This document shows, one piece after another, positions 17,775 to 25,854 of a DNA stretch of 64,000 nucleotides. The first letter of the stretch is position 1. Each line of letters starts with the position of its first letter. Source of the stretch: Pseudonocardia hydrocarbonoxydans (GTDB taxonomy: Bacteria; Actinomycetota; Actinomycetes; Mycobacteriales; Pseudonocardiaceae); the NCBI RefSeq assembly GCF_006539565.1, contig NZ_BJNG01000035.1:62001-126000 (forward strand). Direction: 5' to 3'. Below the pieces are notes generated by a model. That model saw only the letters and a list, made by a program, of their open reading frames with translations. It was not told the DNA's origin and searched no databases. A program made the position numbers and the translations under genes.

Positions 17775-18359
17775 GTGCTGAGCCTCGACCGCGTCCTGGA
17801 CGCGACGATCGCGATCGGGCTCGACCGGTTCAGCGTGGCCGCGGTGGCGCGCGAGCTCTGCGTCACCGACATGGCGATCTACCGCTACGTCCGCAGCCGC
17901 GACGACCTCTACACCCGCGCCGCCGCCCGCGTCCACGCGTCGTTCCCCCCGCCCCGGCCCGTGCCGGGCTGGAAGGCCCACCTGGCGGAGGTGGCCGAGA
18001 ACGCCTGGCTGCTCGCCCACCGGCACCCCGGGGTGCAGCGCTACCTGCTCGACGGGCCCTACCACCCCGAGACCCTCGCCGTGTTCGACGCGGGCATCGC
18101 CCGGCTGCGCGAGCTGCACCCGGCCTTCGGTCCGGAGGAGGCCTACGTGCTGCTCAGCCGGGTCACCTCCGTGGCGCTGGCCGGCGCGGACAACGCGCTC
18201 AGCCGGCGCTACCAGGACGACGTCGACCGTCCCGGCGAGCTCTTCGGCTGGACCGTCCGCGCGCTCGTCGACGGGATGGAGGGGCTGCTCCTGCGCGGTG
18301 ACCTGCCCGCGAACCGGGCGGCCCTGTCGCTGGGGCCGGAGAGCGCCCTCAGTCCGTAG
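17775..18359 (+). CDS. TetR-family transcriptional regulator
   Basis: A 194-residue regulator with an N-terminal helix-turn-helix (FSVAAVARELCVTDMAIYRY, VRSRDDLYTRAA) and a helical ligand-binding C-terminal part with the TetR_C-like EEAYVLLSRVTSVALAGADN. It starts with GTG, 34 bp from the divergent acetyltransferase, its most likely target. The last 11 bp overlap the end of the convergent siderophore-binding gene. Confidence 0.85.
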   Translation: MLSLDRVLDATIAIGLDRFSVAAVARELCVTDMAIYRYVRSRDDLYTRAAARVHASFPPPRPVPGWKAHLAEVAENAWLLAHRHPGVQRYLLDGPYHPETLAVFDAGIARLRELHPAFGPEEAYVLLSRVTSVALAGADNALSRRYQDDVDRPGELFGWTVRALVDGMEGLLLRGDLPANRAALSLGPESALSP

Positions 18360-19314
18360 CCGCACGCAGGAAGGGCAGCAGCCGGTCGACGCCGTGGGGG
18401 ATGGAGAGCACCGACGGCGCCGAGAGCGCGAGATCGGGGAGGACGTGCGCCCGGCCGTCGCGGACCGCCGCCAGGCCTGCCAGCCCGGGCACGGTCCCCC
18501 ACGCCTCCTCGCCCGTCGAGTCGATCGGGTAGACCAGCAGCACGTCGGCGTCGATCTGCGGGAGCAGCTCGGCCGACAGCGCGGTCTGCACGTCCTCCGG
18601 GGGCAGCGCCGCGACGAACGGGGTGTCGGTGAAACCGAGCTCCCGCATCGTGGTGACGACCGTGGTCTCCCGGCCGCCCACGTAGGCCTCTCCGCCGACC
18701 AGGTCGAGGTAGGTCAGTGTGCGTCCGGCGAACGCGGGGTTCTCCCCGGCCACCCGCTGCAGGTACGCCTCGGTGTCGGAGACCAGACGGGCTCCGTCGG
18801 CGGGGCGTCCGAGCGCCTGCGCGATCAGCTGGGTCGCGTCCTGCCACCGCGGGGCGTACGGCTGCGCCCCCACCGGCAGCGCGATCGTCGGTGCGATCCG
18901 CGACAGCGTGTCGTGCTCCTCCTGCTCGCCGCTCGACCCGACGTTGAGGATCAGGTCCGGTGCCGTCGCGGCGATCGCCTCGTAGTTGAGCTCCCGCCCG
19001 CCGGTGACGGCCGGGGCGGCGTCGCCCAGCGCCGCCTCCGCCCACGGGCCGACCCCCCGTTCGAAGCCGTAACGGCTGTGGATCCCGACGGGCACCACAC
19101 CCAACGCGAGTGCGACGTCCGCGTCGGACGGTCCGAGCGTCACGACCCGGGCCGGCTCCCGCTCGACCGTGGTCGAACCGAGGGAGTGCTCGACCGTGAC
19201 GGGGAACGTGGCGGAGGCCGGAGCGGGCCCGGCCGGACCGGGCTCCGGGGCCGGCGCGCCGCACCCGGCCAGGGCCATCAGGACGGCCGTCGCTCCGACG
19301 ACAAGAGACCTCAT
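18349..19314 (-). CDS. Iron-siderophore ABC transporter substrate-binding lipoprotein
   Basis: A 321-residue FecB/FhuD-like periplasmic-binding lipoprotein. A lipobox (LMALAGC, Cys18) is followed by a flexible Pro/Ala linker and the two-lobe helical-backbone binding fold (VVTLGPSDADVALALGVVPV, APDLILNVGSSGEQEEH, SAELLPQIDADVLLVYPID). It should bind a ferric siderophore outside the membrane and deliver it to an ABC permease that is not encoded nearby. A DtxR/IdeR-like box overlaps the start codon, implying repression by iron and perhaps a leaderless mRNA since no clear ribosome site precedes the ATG. Confidence 0.88.
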   Translation of the reverse strand: MRSLVVGATAVLMALAGCGAPAPEPGPAGPAPASATFPVTVEHSLGSTTVEREPARVVTLGPSDADVALALGVVPVGIHSRYGFERGVGPWAEAALGDAAPAVTGGRELNYEAIAATAPDLILNVGSSGEQEEHDTLSRIAPTIALPVGAQPYAPRWQDATQLIAQALGRPADGARLVSDTEAYLQRVAGENPAFAGRTLTYLDLVGGEAYVGGRETTVVTTMRELGFTDTPFVAALPPEDVQTALSAELLPQIDADVLLVYPIDSTGEEAWGTVPGLAGLAAVRDGRAHVLPDLALSAPSVLSIPHGVDRLLPFLRAATD

Positions 19315-19332
19315 GAGGTGAGCCTAAACAAA
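19314..19332 (-). promoter_or_regulatory. IdeR/DtxR-like iron box
   Basis: On the minus strand TTTGTTTAGGCTCACCTCA matches the 19-bp iron-box consensus TTAGGTTAGGCTAACCTAA at 15 of 19 positions, including the central TTAGGCT and ACCT. It ends at the first base of the start codon, so bound regulator would block initiation. Confidence 0.7.
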
Positions 19333-19555
19333 TGTATGGGTGCCAAACAAGCCGTTCGTCGCCGACCGCCCCGGGCTCGGCACGACGGGACTCCAGGACC
19401 TGACCGGAGCGCGGACGGGCTCACCGAGCACGTCGAACGGCAGCGCCGACCGGTGGCCACGGTCGACGAGGACCCCGTGACGGAGCGTTCCGCGCGCTCT
19501 TCCCGATGGGCCGAGCGCACGTCGTGGGCACGCGGCGGGACTCGATCACGGGACG
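19333..19555. other. Gap with no convincing gene
   Basis: Between the iron box and the tRNA terminator I see no ribosome site with a plausible coding frame. Short open frames on both strands are Arg-rich and look like by-products of high GC content. Confidence 0.5.
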
Positions 19556-19600
19556 ACGAAGGCCCAGGCGCGGCGCATGCCGTCTGACCTGGGCCTTCGT
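19556..19600 (-). terminator. Terminator after tRNA-Gly
   Basis: Arms ACGAAGGCCCAGG (19556-19568) and its exact complement (19588-19600), 13 bp, 19-nt loop. It begins 3 bp past the tRNA 3' end on the transcribed strand. Confidence 0.75.
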
Positions 19601-19602
19601 GG

Positions 19603-19676
19603 TGGAGCGGATGACGGGAATCGAACCCGCGTATTCAGCTTGGGAAGCTGATGTTCTACCATTGAACTACATCCGC
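19603..19676 (-). tRNA. tRNA-Gly (anticodon CCC), CCA encoded
   Basis: Read on the minus strand it folds into a cloverleaf: acceptor GCGGATG/CATCCGC, D-loop with AATGGTAG, anticodon stem ATCAGC/GCTGA around loop TTCCCAA (anticodon CCC), T-arm GCGGGTTCGAATCCCGT, discriminator T, and an encoded CCA end. It reads GGG glycine codons, which matter in a genome this GC-rich. Confidence 0.95.
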
Positions 19677-19730
19677 AGTGCGTGATTGTCAGCCTATCAG
19701 CTCACTGTGGGTAAGCGTAGTCACTCATCG

Positions 19731-19753
19731 GATACCACCATACGAGTGGTATC
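19731..19753. promoter_or_regulatory. Inverted repeat, possible operator
   Basis: Perfect 8-bp arms GATACCAC (19731-19738) and GTGGTATC (19746-19753) separated by 7 bp, 110 bp upstream of the epimerase-like gene in an AT-richer patch. Flanking ACTC/GAGT also pair. Size and spacing suit a dimeric regulator; its identity is unknown. Confidence 0.45.
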
Positions 19754-19862
19754 AGGCCGTGACGACCCACGGGCCGGGATCCGCTCTCGACGGGCCGTGC
19801 CGCCCCGGTTCACACTGGCGGGGCCCGTAAGGCCAGCTCCCCCGGCCGAGAAGGACCAGAGC

Positions 19863-21035
19863 ATGACCCAGATCGATCCACCCCTGGGCTCGCTCCCGGT
19901 GCAGGACCACGACCACGACGTCCTCCTGATCGCCGGCAGCCGCCCCGAGGTCGCACGCCTGGCCCCCGTCGCCACCGCGTTCAACGACGCCGACCGCATC
20001 CGTGCCCTCACCGTCGCCACGGGGATCGACCCGATGGGGGTGCACGAGGCCTTCGAGGCCCTCGGCGTGCCGGCCGACGTCACGCTGCTGCTGAGGGAGC
20101 CGCCCGGCACGCATCCGGCGGCGGTCGGCGCCATGCTCATGACCCGGATCGACGAGCTGCTCGTCGACCTCGACCCGTCCGCGGTGATGGTCTACGGCGG
20201 CGGGATGACGGCGGCGATGGCCGCCCAGGTGGCGTTCTGGCGCCAGATCCCGGTCGTCCACCTGCAGGCCGGGGTGGCCAGCGACGACCTGCTGTGCCCC
20301 TTCCCGCAGGAGGCCAACCGGCGCATCATCGGCCAGCTCGCCTCGCTGTTCCTCACCACCGGCGGTGCGGCGCTGGGCAGCCCGATCGGGCCCAACGCGA
20401 TCCCCGTCGGCGACACGATGGCCGCCAACCCGCAGCCGGCCGACCTGCGCTTCGCGCGCCTGGTCCGCCGCGTGCGCGCGGGCGAGTCCAAGCTCGTGCT
20501 GGTCGGGCTCGACCGCCCCGACTCCCTCGGCGTCCTCGCCGGGCTGCCCGACCTGCTGGAACGCGAGAGCGACGTCGAGATCGTCGTCTACGGCGGACTC
20601 GCGGCGCACGGGGCGGCGGCGCCGCTGGCCCAGCACGACCGGGCGATCGCGGTGCGCGCGCTCCCGCTGGCCGAGCTGGTCGGCCTCATCGCCGCGGCGA
20701 CCGTCCTGGTCTCCGACGATCCCGAGCTGGTCACCGACGCCCCCGGGCTGGGCACCCCCGCGGTGCTGGTCGATGGCCCGCACGTCGCCCAGCCGGGCGA
20801 CTCGATACGGAGCATCCTGAGCCCGCGGGTGATGACCACGGTGCGCCAGGTGCTGGCCGTGTCGCCCGCGCAGCGCGTCGAGCCCTCCGACGGGCGGGAG
20901 GCGGTACGCGTCGAGCAGGCCGTCGCCTGGATGTTCGGGCTCACGCCGTCCCCGGTGCTCGCCGAGCCGGTGGTGCCGGAGCAGAAGCCCGCCGCCGCGC
21001 AGACCGCCGACGAGCCGACGGCCACCGAGGCCTGA
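19863..21035 (+). CDS. UDP-GlcNAc 2-epimerase-like protein, catalytic residues lost
   Basis: A 390-residue protein with the two-domain WecB-type fold ([60 protein letters not shown]). WecB enzymes interconvert UDP-GlcNAc and UDP-ManNAc. At the expected active-site places this protein differs: the usual GDT is GGM (VYGGGMTA), HVEAG is HLQAG, and the TGHR histidine is replaced (LVGLDRPDS). It may therefore bind a nucleotide sugar without epimerising it, or do other chemistry. The last ~30 residues are a disordered Pro/Ala/Glu tail. It lies 22 bp before dcd. The ATG at 19863 matches the family start. Confidence 0.8.
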   Translation: MTQIDPPLGSLPVQDHDHDVLLIAGSRPEVARLAPVATAFNDADRIRALTVATGIDPMGVHEAFEALGVPADVTLLLREPPGTHPAAVGAMLMTRIDELLVDLDPSAVMVYGGGMTAAMAAQVAFWRQIPVVHLQAGVASDDLLCPFPQEANRRIIGQLASLFLTTGGAALGSPIGPNAIPVGDTMAANPQPADLRFARLVRRVRAGESKLVLVGLDRPDSLGVLAGLPDLLERESDVEIVVYGGLAAHGAAAPLAQHDRAIAVRALPLAELVGLIAAATVLVSDDPELVTDAPGLGTPAVLVDGPHVAQPGDSIRSILSPRVMTTVRQVLAVSPAQRVEPSDGREAVRVEQAVAWMFGLTPSPVLAEPVVPEQKPAAAQTADEPTATEA

Positions 21036-21057
21036 GCCCCTCAGTAGGCTGCCCCCC

Positions 21058-21639
21058 GTGCTGCTGTCCGACGGTGACCTGCTGAAGGAACTCGACGGCG
21101 GACGGCTGGTCCTCGATCCGTGGGACCCCGCGATGCTCCAGCCCTCCAGCATCGACGTCCGGCTCGACCGGTTCTTCCGCGTGTTCCAGAACTCGCGCTA
21201 CACCCACATCGACCCGGCACAGCAGCAGGACGAGCTGACCTCCGCCGTCGAGCCCGACGGCGACGACCCGTTCGTGCTGCACCCGGGCGAGTTCGTGCTC
21301 GGCTCCACCTTCGAGTCCGTCGCCCTGCCCGACGACCTGGCGGGCCGGCTGGAGGGCAAGTCGAGCCTCGGCCGGCTCGGCCTGCTCACCCACTCGACGG
21401 CCGGCTTCATCGACCCCGGCTTCTCCGGCCACATCACGCTGGAGCTGTCCAACGTCGCCAACCTGCCGATCACGCTGTGGCCGGGGATGAAGATCGGGCA
21501 GCTGTGCCTGTTCCGGCTGTCCAGCCCGGCCCTGCGCCCGTACGGCAGCGACGGCGTCGGCTCCCGCTACCAGGGGCAGCGCGGGCCGACGCCGTCGCGC
21601 GCCCACCTGAACTTCCACCGCGTGGAGACGCAGCGCTGA
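21058..21639 (+). CDS. dcd: dCTP deaminase (probably dUMP-forming)
   Basis: A 193-residue enzyme of the dUTPase fold. Conserved blocks are [12 protein letters not shown] at the start, [37 protein letters not shown] and [19 protein letters not shown]. In actinobacteria such as M. tuberculosis the enzyme converts dCTP to dUMP, combining deaminase and dUTPase activities; the same is expected here. The GTG start is 22 bp after the previous stop. Deoxynucleotide metabolism, cytoplasmic. Confidence 0.95.
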   Translation: MLLSDGDLLKELDGGRLVLDPWDPAMLQPSSIDVRLDRFFRVFQNSRYTHIDPAQQQDELTSAVEPDGDDPFVLHPGEFVLGSTFESVALPDDLAGRLEGKSSLGRLGLLTHSTAGFIDPGFSGHITLELSNVANLPITLWPGMKIGQLCLFRLSSPALRPYGSDGVGSRYQGQRGPTPSRAHLNFHRVETQR

Positions 21640-21642
21640 ACC

Positions 21643-22422
21643 TCAGTGCCTCGGGTCCCAGCGGAACCGGCGCTGCGCCAGCAGCGTGAACACCGCCGTC
21701 CAGACCACCAGGCTGAGGACGCCGGGCAGGGCCGCGGGCAGGCCCAGCAGCCCGGGTGCCCACGTGCCACCGGTGAACGCGAGCTGGGTGAGCAGCCCGA
21801 TCGGGGCGCCGGGCACCAGCACGAGCGCCTGCCACCACGAGTCGACCGCGACGACCGGCACCACGAACGCCGCGGCGAACATGACGAAGAACAGCGGCAG
21901 CGTGGTGATCTGCGCCCGCTCCGGCGACGGCGTCACGATGGTCGTGACGAACCCGGCGGTGACGCACACCGCGAGCCCGCCGACGACGGCCAACGCGAGC
22001 GGTACGACGTCGACCGGGAACGGCGCCCCGAGCAGGGAGTTGATGACGGCGTAGAGCGCCAGGTGCACGACCGCGATCGCGACGGCGGGCCCGGTGGTCG
22101 CGACCAGCACCCCGGCGTCGGACAGGCTGCTGGTGCGCATCCGCTTGAGCACCCGCGTCTGGCGCCGCGCCACGACCGTCTGGGTGATGGTGATGTAGAC
22201 GCCCATCGTGAACGTCAGCACGAGCTGCAGCGCGGCGATCGTCGCCCAGATCCCCGGCCCGCCCACGGCGCCCTGGTTGAAGGTGAAGGCGAAGAACCCG
22301 CCGAACGCGATCGGCAGGAACAGCGACGAGATGGCGGCGGTGCGGTTGCGCAGCAGCAGCCGCACCTCGGCGGCGCCGAGTGCGAGGACGCGCGAGGCGG
22401 GGCTCGCGGTGGCGGTGGTCAT
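21643..22422 (-). CDS. ABC-2 type transporter permease
   Basis: A 259-residue permease with six hydrophobic helices (for example IAALQLVLTFTMGVYITITQ, VVPLALAVVGGLAVCVTAGF, TTLPLFFVMFAAAFVVPVVA) and the ABC-2 pattern of a short cytoplasmic N-terminus. It works with the ATPase encoded just upstream, its ATG overlapping that gene's stop by 4 bp (ATGA). The substrate is unknown; such exporters often move lipids or drugs. The nearby membrane sensor and NarL-type regulator probably control it. Its stop is 4 bp from the convergent dcd stop. Confidence 0.87.
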   Translation of the reverse strand: MTTATASPASRVLALGAAEVRLLLRNRTAAISSLFLPIAFGGFFAFTFNQGAVGGPGIWATIAALQLVLTFTMGVYITITQTVVARRQTRVLKRMRTSSLSDAGVLVATTGPAVAIAVVHLALYAVINSLLGAPFPVDVVPLALAVVGGLAVCVTAGFVTTIVTPSPERAQITTLPLFFVMFAAAFVVPVVAVDSWWQALVLVPGAPIGLLTQLAFTGGTWAPGLLGLPAALPGVLSLVVWTAVFTLLAQRRFRWDPRH

Positions 22423-23366
22423 GACTGCTCCGATCCGGTGCGGACGCCGTGGTAGATGTCGGCGAGCGACGCCGGCGCCGCCCGCAGGTCGGACAGCCGA
22501 ACCCCTCGATCGGCCGCCCAGCCCAGGAACGCGGTGAGGTCGCCCTGCAGGTCCTCGGTGCGGACGCGGACGTGGTCGCCCTCGCGCTCCACCGCCCCGG
22601 AGACGGCGGGCAGCGCGCCCGCGCCGTCGGACACGGTCGCCGAGAAGCCCGCCGGCTGCGCCGCCACGATGGCGGCCAGCGTGCCCGACACCGCGATCCG
22701 CCCCTCGTGCATGATCGCCACCCGGTCGGCGAGCGCCTCGGCCTCCTCCAGGTAGTGCGTGGTGAGCACGACCGTGCGCCCGGCCTCCTGCAGCTCCTGG
22801 ATCGCGTCCCAGGTGCGGCGGCGCGACTCCGGGTCGAGCCCGGTCGTCGGCTCGTCGAGGATCACCAGCTCCGGCGAGCCCCACACCGCCATCGCCAGGT
22901 CCAGCCGCCGCTTCTCCCCACCCGAGAGCCTGGTGACGGCGACGTCGCGCCGGCCCGTCAGCTCGAAGCGCTCCAGCAGCCGCTCGGGCCGGTCCGGCCG
23001 CTCGACGAGGCGCTGCCACAGCTGCAGCGTCTCCTGCACCGTCAGCTCGTCGACGAAGCCGCCCTCCTGGAGCTGGACGCCCATCCGCGGCCTCAGCGCG
23101 GCACGGTCACGTGCCGGGTCGATCCCGAGCACCGACACCGTGCCACCGACCCGGGAGCCGAAGCCCTCCAGCACCTCGAGCGTGGTGGTCTTGCCCGCTC
23201 CGTTGGTGCCGAGAAGGGCGAAGATCTCGCCGCGGCGGACGTCGAGGTCGATGCCCCGCACGGCGTCGAAATCGCCGTAGCGCACCTGCAGCCCCCGCAC
23301 CGAGATCGCCGCGTCGTCGTCGGCGGCCCGCGGGACGGCCGCGGGTTCGCTGGTCGTCTGTGTCAT
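22419..23366 (-). CDS. ABC transporter ATP-binding protein
   Basis: A 315-residue ATPase of the DrrA/CcmA-like group. Walker A GTNGAGKTTT, Q-loop region MGVQLQEGGF, signature LSGGEKRR, Walker B LVILDEPTTGLDP and the H-loop TTHYLEEAE are all present, followed by a ~80-residue C-terminal domain typical of drug exporters. It powers the permease encoded downstream. The ATG at 23366 is chosen over upstream codons because the conserved domain begins soon after. It is divergent from the membrane sensor gene (137 bp gap). Confidence 0.92.
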   Translation of the reverse strand: MTQTTSEPAAVPRAADDDAAISVRGLQVRYGDFDAVRGIDLDVRRGEIFALLGTNGAGKTTTLEVLEGFGSRVGGTVSVLGIDPARDRAALRPRMGVQLQEGGFVDELTVQETLQLWQRLVERPDRPERLLERFELTGRRDVAVTRLSGGEKRRLDLAMAVWGSPELVILDEPTTGLDPESRRRTWDAIQELQEAGRTVVLTTHYLEEAEALADRVAIMHEGRIAVSGTLAAIVAAQPAGFSATVSDGAGALPAVSGAVEREGDHVRVRTEDLQGDLTAFLGWAADRGVRLSDLRAAPASLADIYHGVRTGSEQS

Positions 23367-23503
23367 GCCGACAAGCCTGGCGACGGGGGGCGGCCGCACA
23401 GTAGTCGCGGCGGTCACCGCCGGTCGTGACACCGCACAGGACCTGCGATGACAGGTGTCATCGACGCCCACAGGCCCGGCCCGGGCTCCGCTACGGTGAT
23501 CGG

Positions 23504-24202
23504 GTGGACACCTCCCCGCCCGGGTTCGACGAGCGCCGGGTGCGGACGGCCCGCCGGTTCGGGCGCATCGGGCTGATCAGCACCCTGCTCTACCTGCTGG
23601 CGGTGCCGATCCCGCTGTTCGTCGGCGGCGTCCGGCCCGAGTTCGTGGCGATCATGGTGGTGCTCTACGTCGTCGGCTTCGGGCTACACCTGTGGCGCAT
23701 CCGCGAGCTCATGCGCTCCCTCGGCCGCCCGGCCGAGCTGTGGTTCACGATCTCCGCGTCGGTGGTCGGGCTGGCGGTCACCGTCGTCGGGCTGGGCAGC
23801 GGCGCCCTCGGCTTCACCTGGGCCCTGCTCGGCGGGGTGCTGCTCGGCGACATCGTGGGCGGCCGCCGGGCGCGGGTCACCCTCGTCTGGGTCGTGGCGG
23901 CCAGCGTGCTCACCGCCGTCCTCGGCCACTACGCCACCGGCCTGATCTACCCGACCGACCCCGAGTCGCAGGCGTTCCGCAGCGTCACCGTGGGGCTCGC
24001 CGTCCTGTACGTCGGCGGCATGTGGATCCTCGACGTCGAGCGGCTGTGGTGGCTCAAGGCCGTCATCGACATCGACGGGGCCGGCACCGGCCTGGCCGCG
24101 CTGGAGCGCCATCTCGCCGAGCACGCCGGGCGCATCGACGCCGGGCTCACCCCCGAGGGCACGTTCCGGCTCGACGCCTCCGTCCCGGTGGGGGCCCGGT
24201 GA
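23504..24202 (+). CDS. Membrane sensor-like protein without kinase domain
   Basis: A 232-residue protein with about six membrane helices (RIGLISTLLYLLAVPIPLFV, FVAIMVVLYVVGFGLHLW, WFTISASVVGLAVTVVGLG, and three more) and a ~50-residue cytoplasmic tail. The arrangement resembles the membrane part of DesK-type histidine kinases, and the gene overlaps a NarL-type response-regulator gene by 4 bp (GTGA), but there is no HisKA or ATPase domain. Either the kinase part has been lost or this protein regulates the partner without phosphotransfer. The GTG at 23504 has a weak ribosome site (GGTGATCGG). Confidence 0.7.
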   Translation: MDTSPPGFDERRVRTARRFGRIGLISTLLYLLAVPIPLFVGGVRPEFVAIMVVLYVVGFGLHLWRIRELMRSLGRPAELWFTISASVVGLAVTVVGLGSGALGFTWALLGGVLLGDIVGGRRARVTLVWVVAASVLTAVLGHYATGLIYPTDPESQAFRSVTVGLAVLYVGGMWILDVERLWWLKAVIDIDGAGTGLAALERHLAEHAGRIDAGLTPEGTFRLDASVPVGAR

Positions 24203-24810
24203 GCGCCATCCGCGTGGTCCTCGCCGACGACGAGTCGTTGACCCGCGGCGCGGTCGGCGCGCTGCTGGGCCTGGAGCCGGACCTGCAGATCGTCGGGGAG
24301 GCGGGCACCGGCGACGACGCCGTCGTCGCGATCCGGGAGCACCGGCCCGACGTCGCCGTGCTCGACGTCGAGATGCCCGGCCGCGACGGCTCCGAGGTGG
24401 CCCAGTGGGTGGCGGCGAACGAGCCGGGCACACGCTGCATCATCCTCACCCGCCACGCCCGCCCGGGGGTGCTGCGCCGGGCGCTGGCCGCGGGCGCCGC
24501 CGGGTTCGTCACCAAGAGCGCCCCGGCCACCGTGCTCGCCGACGTCATCCGCCGCGTGCACCGCGGCGGCCGCTACGTCGATCCCGACCTCGCGATGACC
24601 GCCCTGATGACGGAGGACTGCCCGCTCACCGACCGGGAGCTCGACGTCCTGCGCCACGTGGAGCCCGCCGGCACCGCGGCCGACATCGCCGAGCGGGTGC
24701 ACCTGTCACCCGGCACAGTGCGCAACTACCTGTCCTCCGCGATGCACAAGCTGGGGGCCGGGAGCCGTTCGGAGGCCGTCGCGCACGCCCGCGACCACGG
24801 CTGGCTGTAG
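24199..24810 (+). CDS. NarL/DesR-type response regulator
   Basis: A 203-residue two-domain regulator. The receiver domain (about 1-120) has the acidic pair DDE, the phospho-accepting Asp56 (VAVLDVEMPG), Thr in ILTRHA and Lys in FVTKSAP. A LuxR-type helix-turn-helix follows (about 135-200: LTDRELDVLRHVEPAGTAAD, HLSPGTVRNYLSSAMHKLG). All phosphorylation residues are intact although the co-encoded membrane protein lacks a kinase domain. Likely target: the divergent ABC exporter. Start GTG overlaps the upstream stop. Confidence 0.9.
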   Translation: MSAIRVVLADDESLTRGAVGALLGLEPDLQIVGEAGTGDDAVVAIREHRPDVAVLDVEMPGRDGSEVAQWVAANEPGTRCIILTRHARPGVLRRALAAGAAGFVTKSAPATVLADVIRRVHRGGRYVDPDLAMTALMTEDCPLTDRELDVLRHVEPAGTAADIAERVHLSPGTVRNYLSSAMHKLGAGSRSEAVAHARDHGWL

Positions 24811-24846
24811 GCCGCGGGCGCACGCGGCCAGTAGTCTCGGCGAGCG

Positions 24847-25728
24847 ATGGACGAGCCGCGCCGCGCACCCGGGGGACCACCCGTCCCGTGGACGCCCACG
24901 CCCACCCCGCCGCCCCCGACGCCCCGGTTCGCCTACCTGTGGAAGCGGCTCACCCGCACCCCCTACGGCACCGCGGGCCTGGGCATCGGCGCCACGGCCG
25001 TGCTGCTGACCCCGTTCTCGGGGTGGTCGCCGTGGCCGTGGCTGGCCGGGGTCGCGGTGCTGGTGATGCTCGCGCTGCTCCGCGTCGACCGCCTGCTCGG
25101 GCGGTGGGTGTGGCCGCTGGGCGGGCTCGTCGTCGTCGCCGGGCTGATGCTGTCGACCACCCCGTGGGCGTGGGCGCTCGCGGCCAGCATCGGCGTGCTC
25201 GTCGCGGGGGTGCTGCGGCTGCCACGCTGGCGCGTCGCCGCCGTGGGAGCCGCGCTGTGCCTGGTCAGCGGGTCGGCGTACGCGCTCGTCAACGCGCAGG
25301 ACGCCCGCGAGGCCGCCGCGGCGCAGGCACGGACGCAGGCGGAGAGCAAGGGCCTGCAGGGCGTCCCGGCGCCGGCCCGGCTGCTGCCGACCCTGCTCAA
25401 CCGGCTGGCCTACGGCGACCGTCCGGAGGCCCCGGGCGCGGTGTGCGACAACCTGCTCGCCGAGCCCGCCCGCGCCGCGTTCACCGCCTCGGTCGCCGCG
25501 CCGGACTGCGTGGCGGCGGTACGGGCGGTCACCGCGGGGATCACCGACCGCAACTCCTACGCCGACGCCGAGGCGCCCGCGGTCGAGCAGGCCGACGGCC
25601 TCGTCGTCGACGCCTGCTCGCTGACCTGGGACGGCGGTGCCGCGGGCCCGCAGCTCGGCGTCCTGACGATCGGCCCCGAGCCGACCGGCCAGAGCTACGT
25701 CGTCACCGCCTTCACACCCTGCCCCTGA
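24847..25728 (+). CDS. Membrane protein of unknown function
   Basis: A 293-residue protein. After a Pro-rich cytoplasmic N-terminus come about five hydrophobic segments between residues 40 and 155 (GTAGLGIGATAVLLTPFSGW, LAGVAVLVMLALLRV, LGGLVVVAGLMLSTTPWAWA, and two more), then an exported ~140-residue domain with four Cys (AVCDN, PDCVAAV, DACSLTW, FTPCP) that could form two disulfides. I recognise no family. It is followed by a nested hairpin and then the convergent EtfD-like gene. Confidence 0.75.
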   Translation: MDEPRRAPGGPPVPWTPTPTPPPPTPRFAYLWKRLTRTPYGTAGLGIGATAVLLTPFSGWSPWPWLAGVAVLVMLALLRVDRLLGRWVWPLGGLVVVAGLMLSTTPWAWALAASIGVLVAGVLRLPRWRVAAVGAALCLVSGSAYALVNAQDAREAAAAQARTQAESKGLQGVPAPARLLPTLLNRLAYGDRPEAPGAVCDNLLAEPARAAFTASVAAPDCVAAVRAVTAGITDRNSYADAEAPAVEQADGLVVDACSLTWDGGAAGPQLGVLTIGPEPTGQSYVVTAFTPCP

Positions 25729-25774
25729 CCCACATCGCACCGACCCCCGCGCGGGGGCGGCGGAGCCGGGCCCG

Positions 25775-25848
25775 CCGCTCGCGCACACCCTCCGGCTCCG
25801 CGCACAGGGTGCAACCTGTGCGCGAGACCGCCGGGTGTGCGCGAGCGG
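25775..25848. terminator. Nested double inverted repeat between convergent genes
   Basis: Outer arms CCGCTCGCGCACACCC (25775-25790) and complement (25833-25848), 16 bp perfect; inner arms CGCGCACAGG (25799-25808) and complement (25815-25824), loop GTGCAA. The word GCGCACA is used four times, two per strand, the same design as at 8857-8949. Likely bidirectional terminator. Confidence 0.78.
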
Positions 25849-25854
25849 AGTGGC

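Noticed and set aside
19333..19555. Possible small genes between the siderophore-binding gene and tRNA-Gly
   Set aside because: Short Arg-rich frames on both strands, no ribosome site and no recognisable features.
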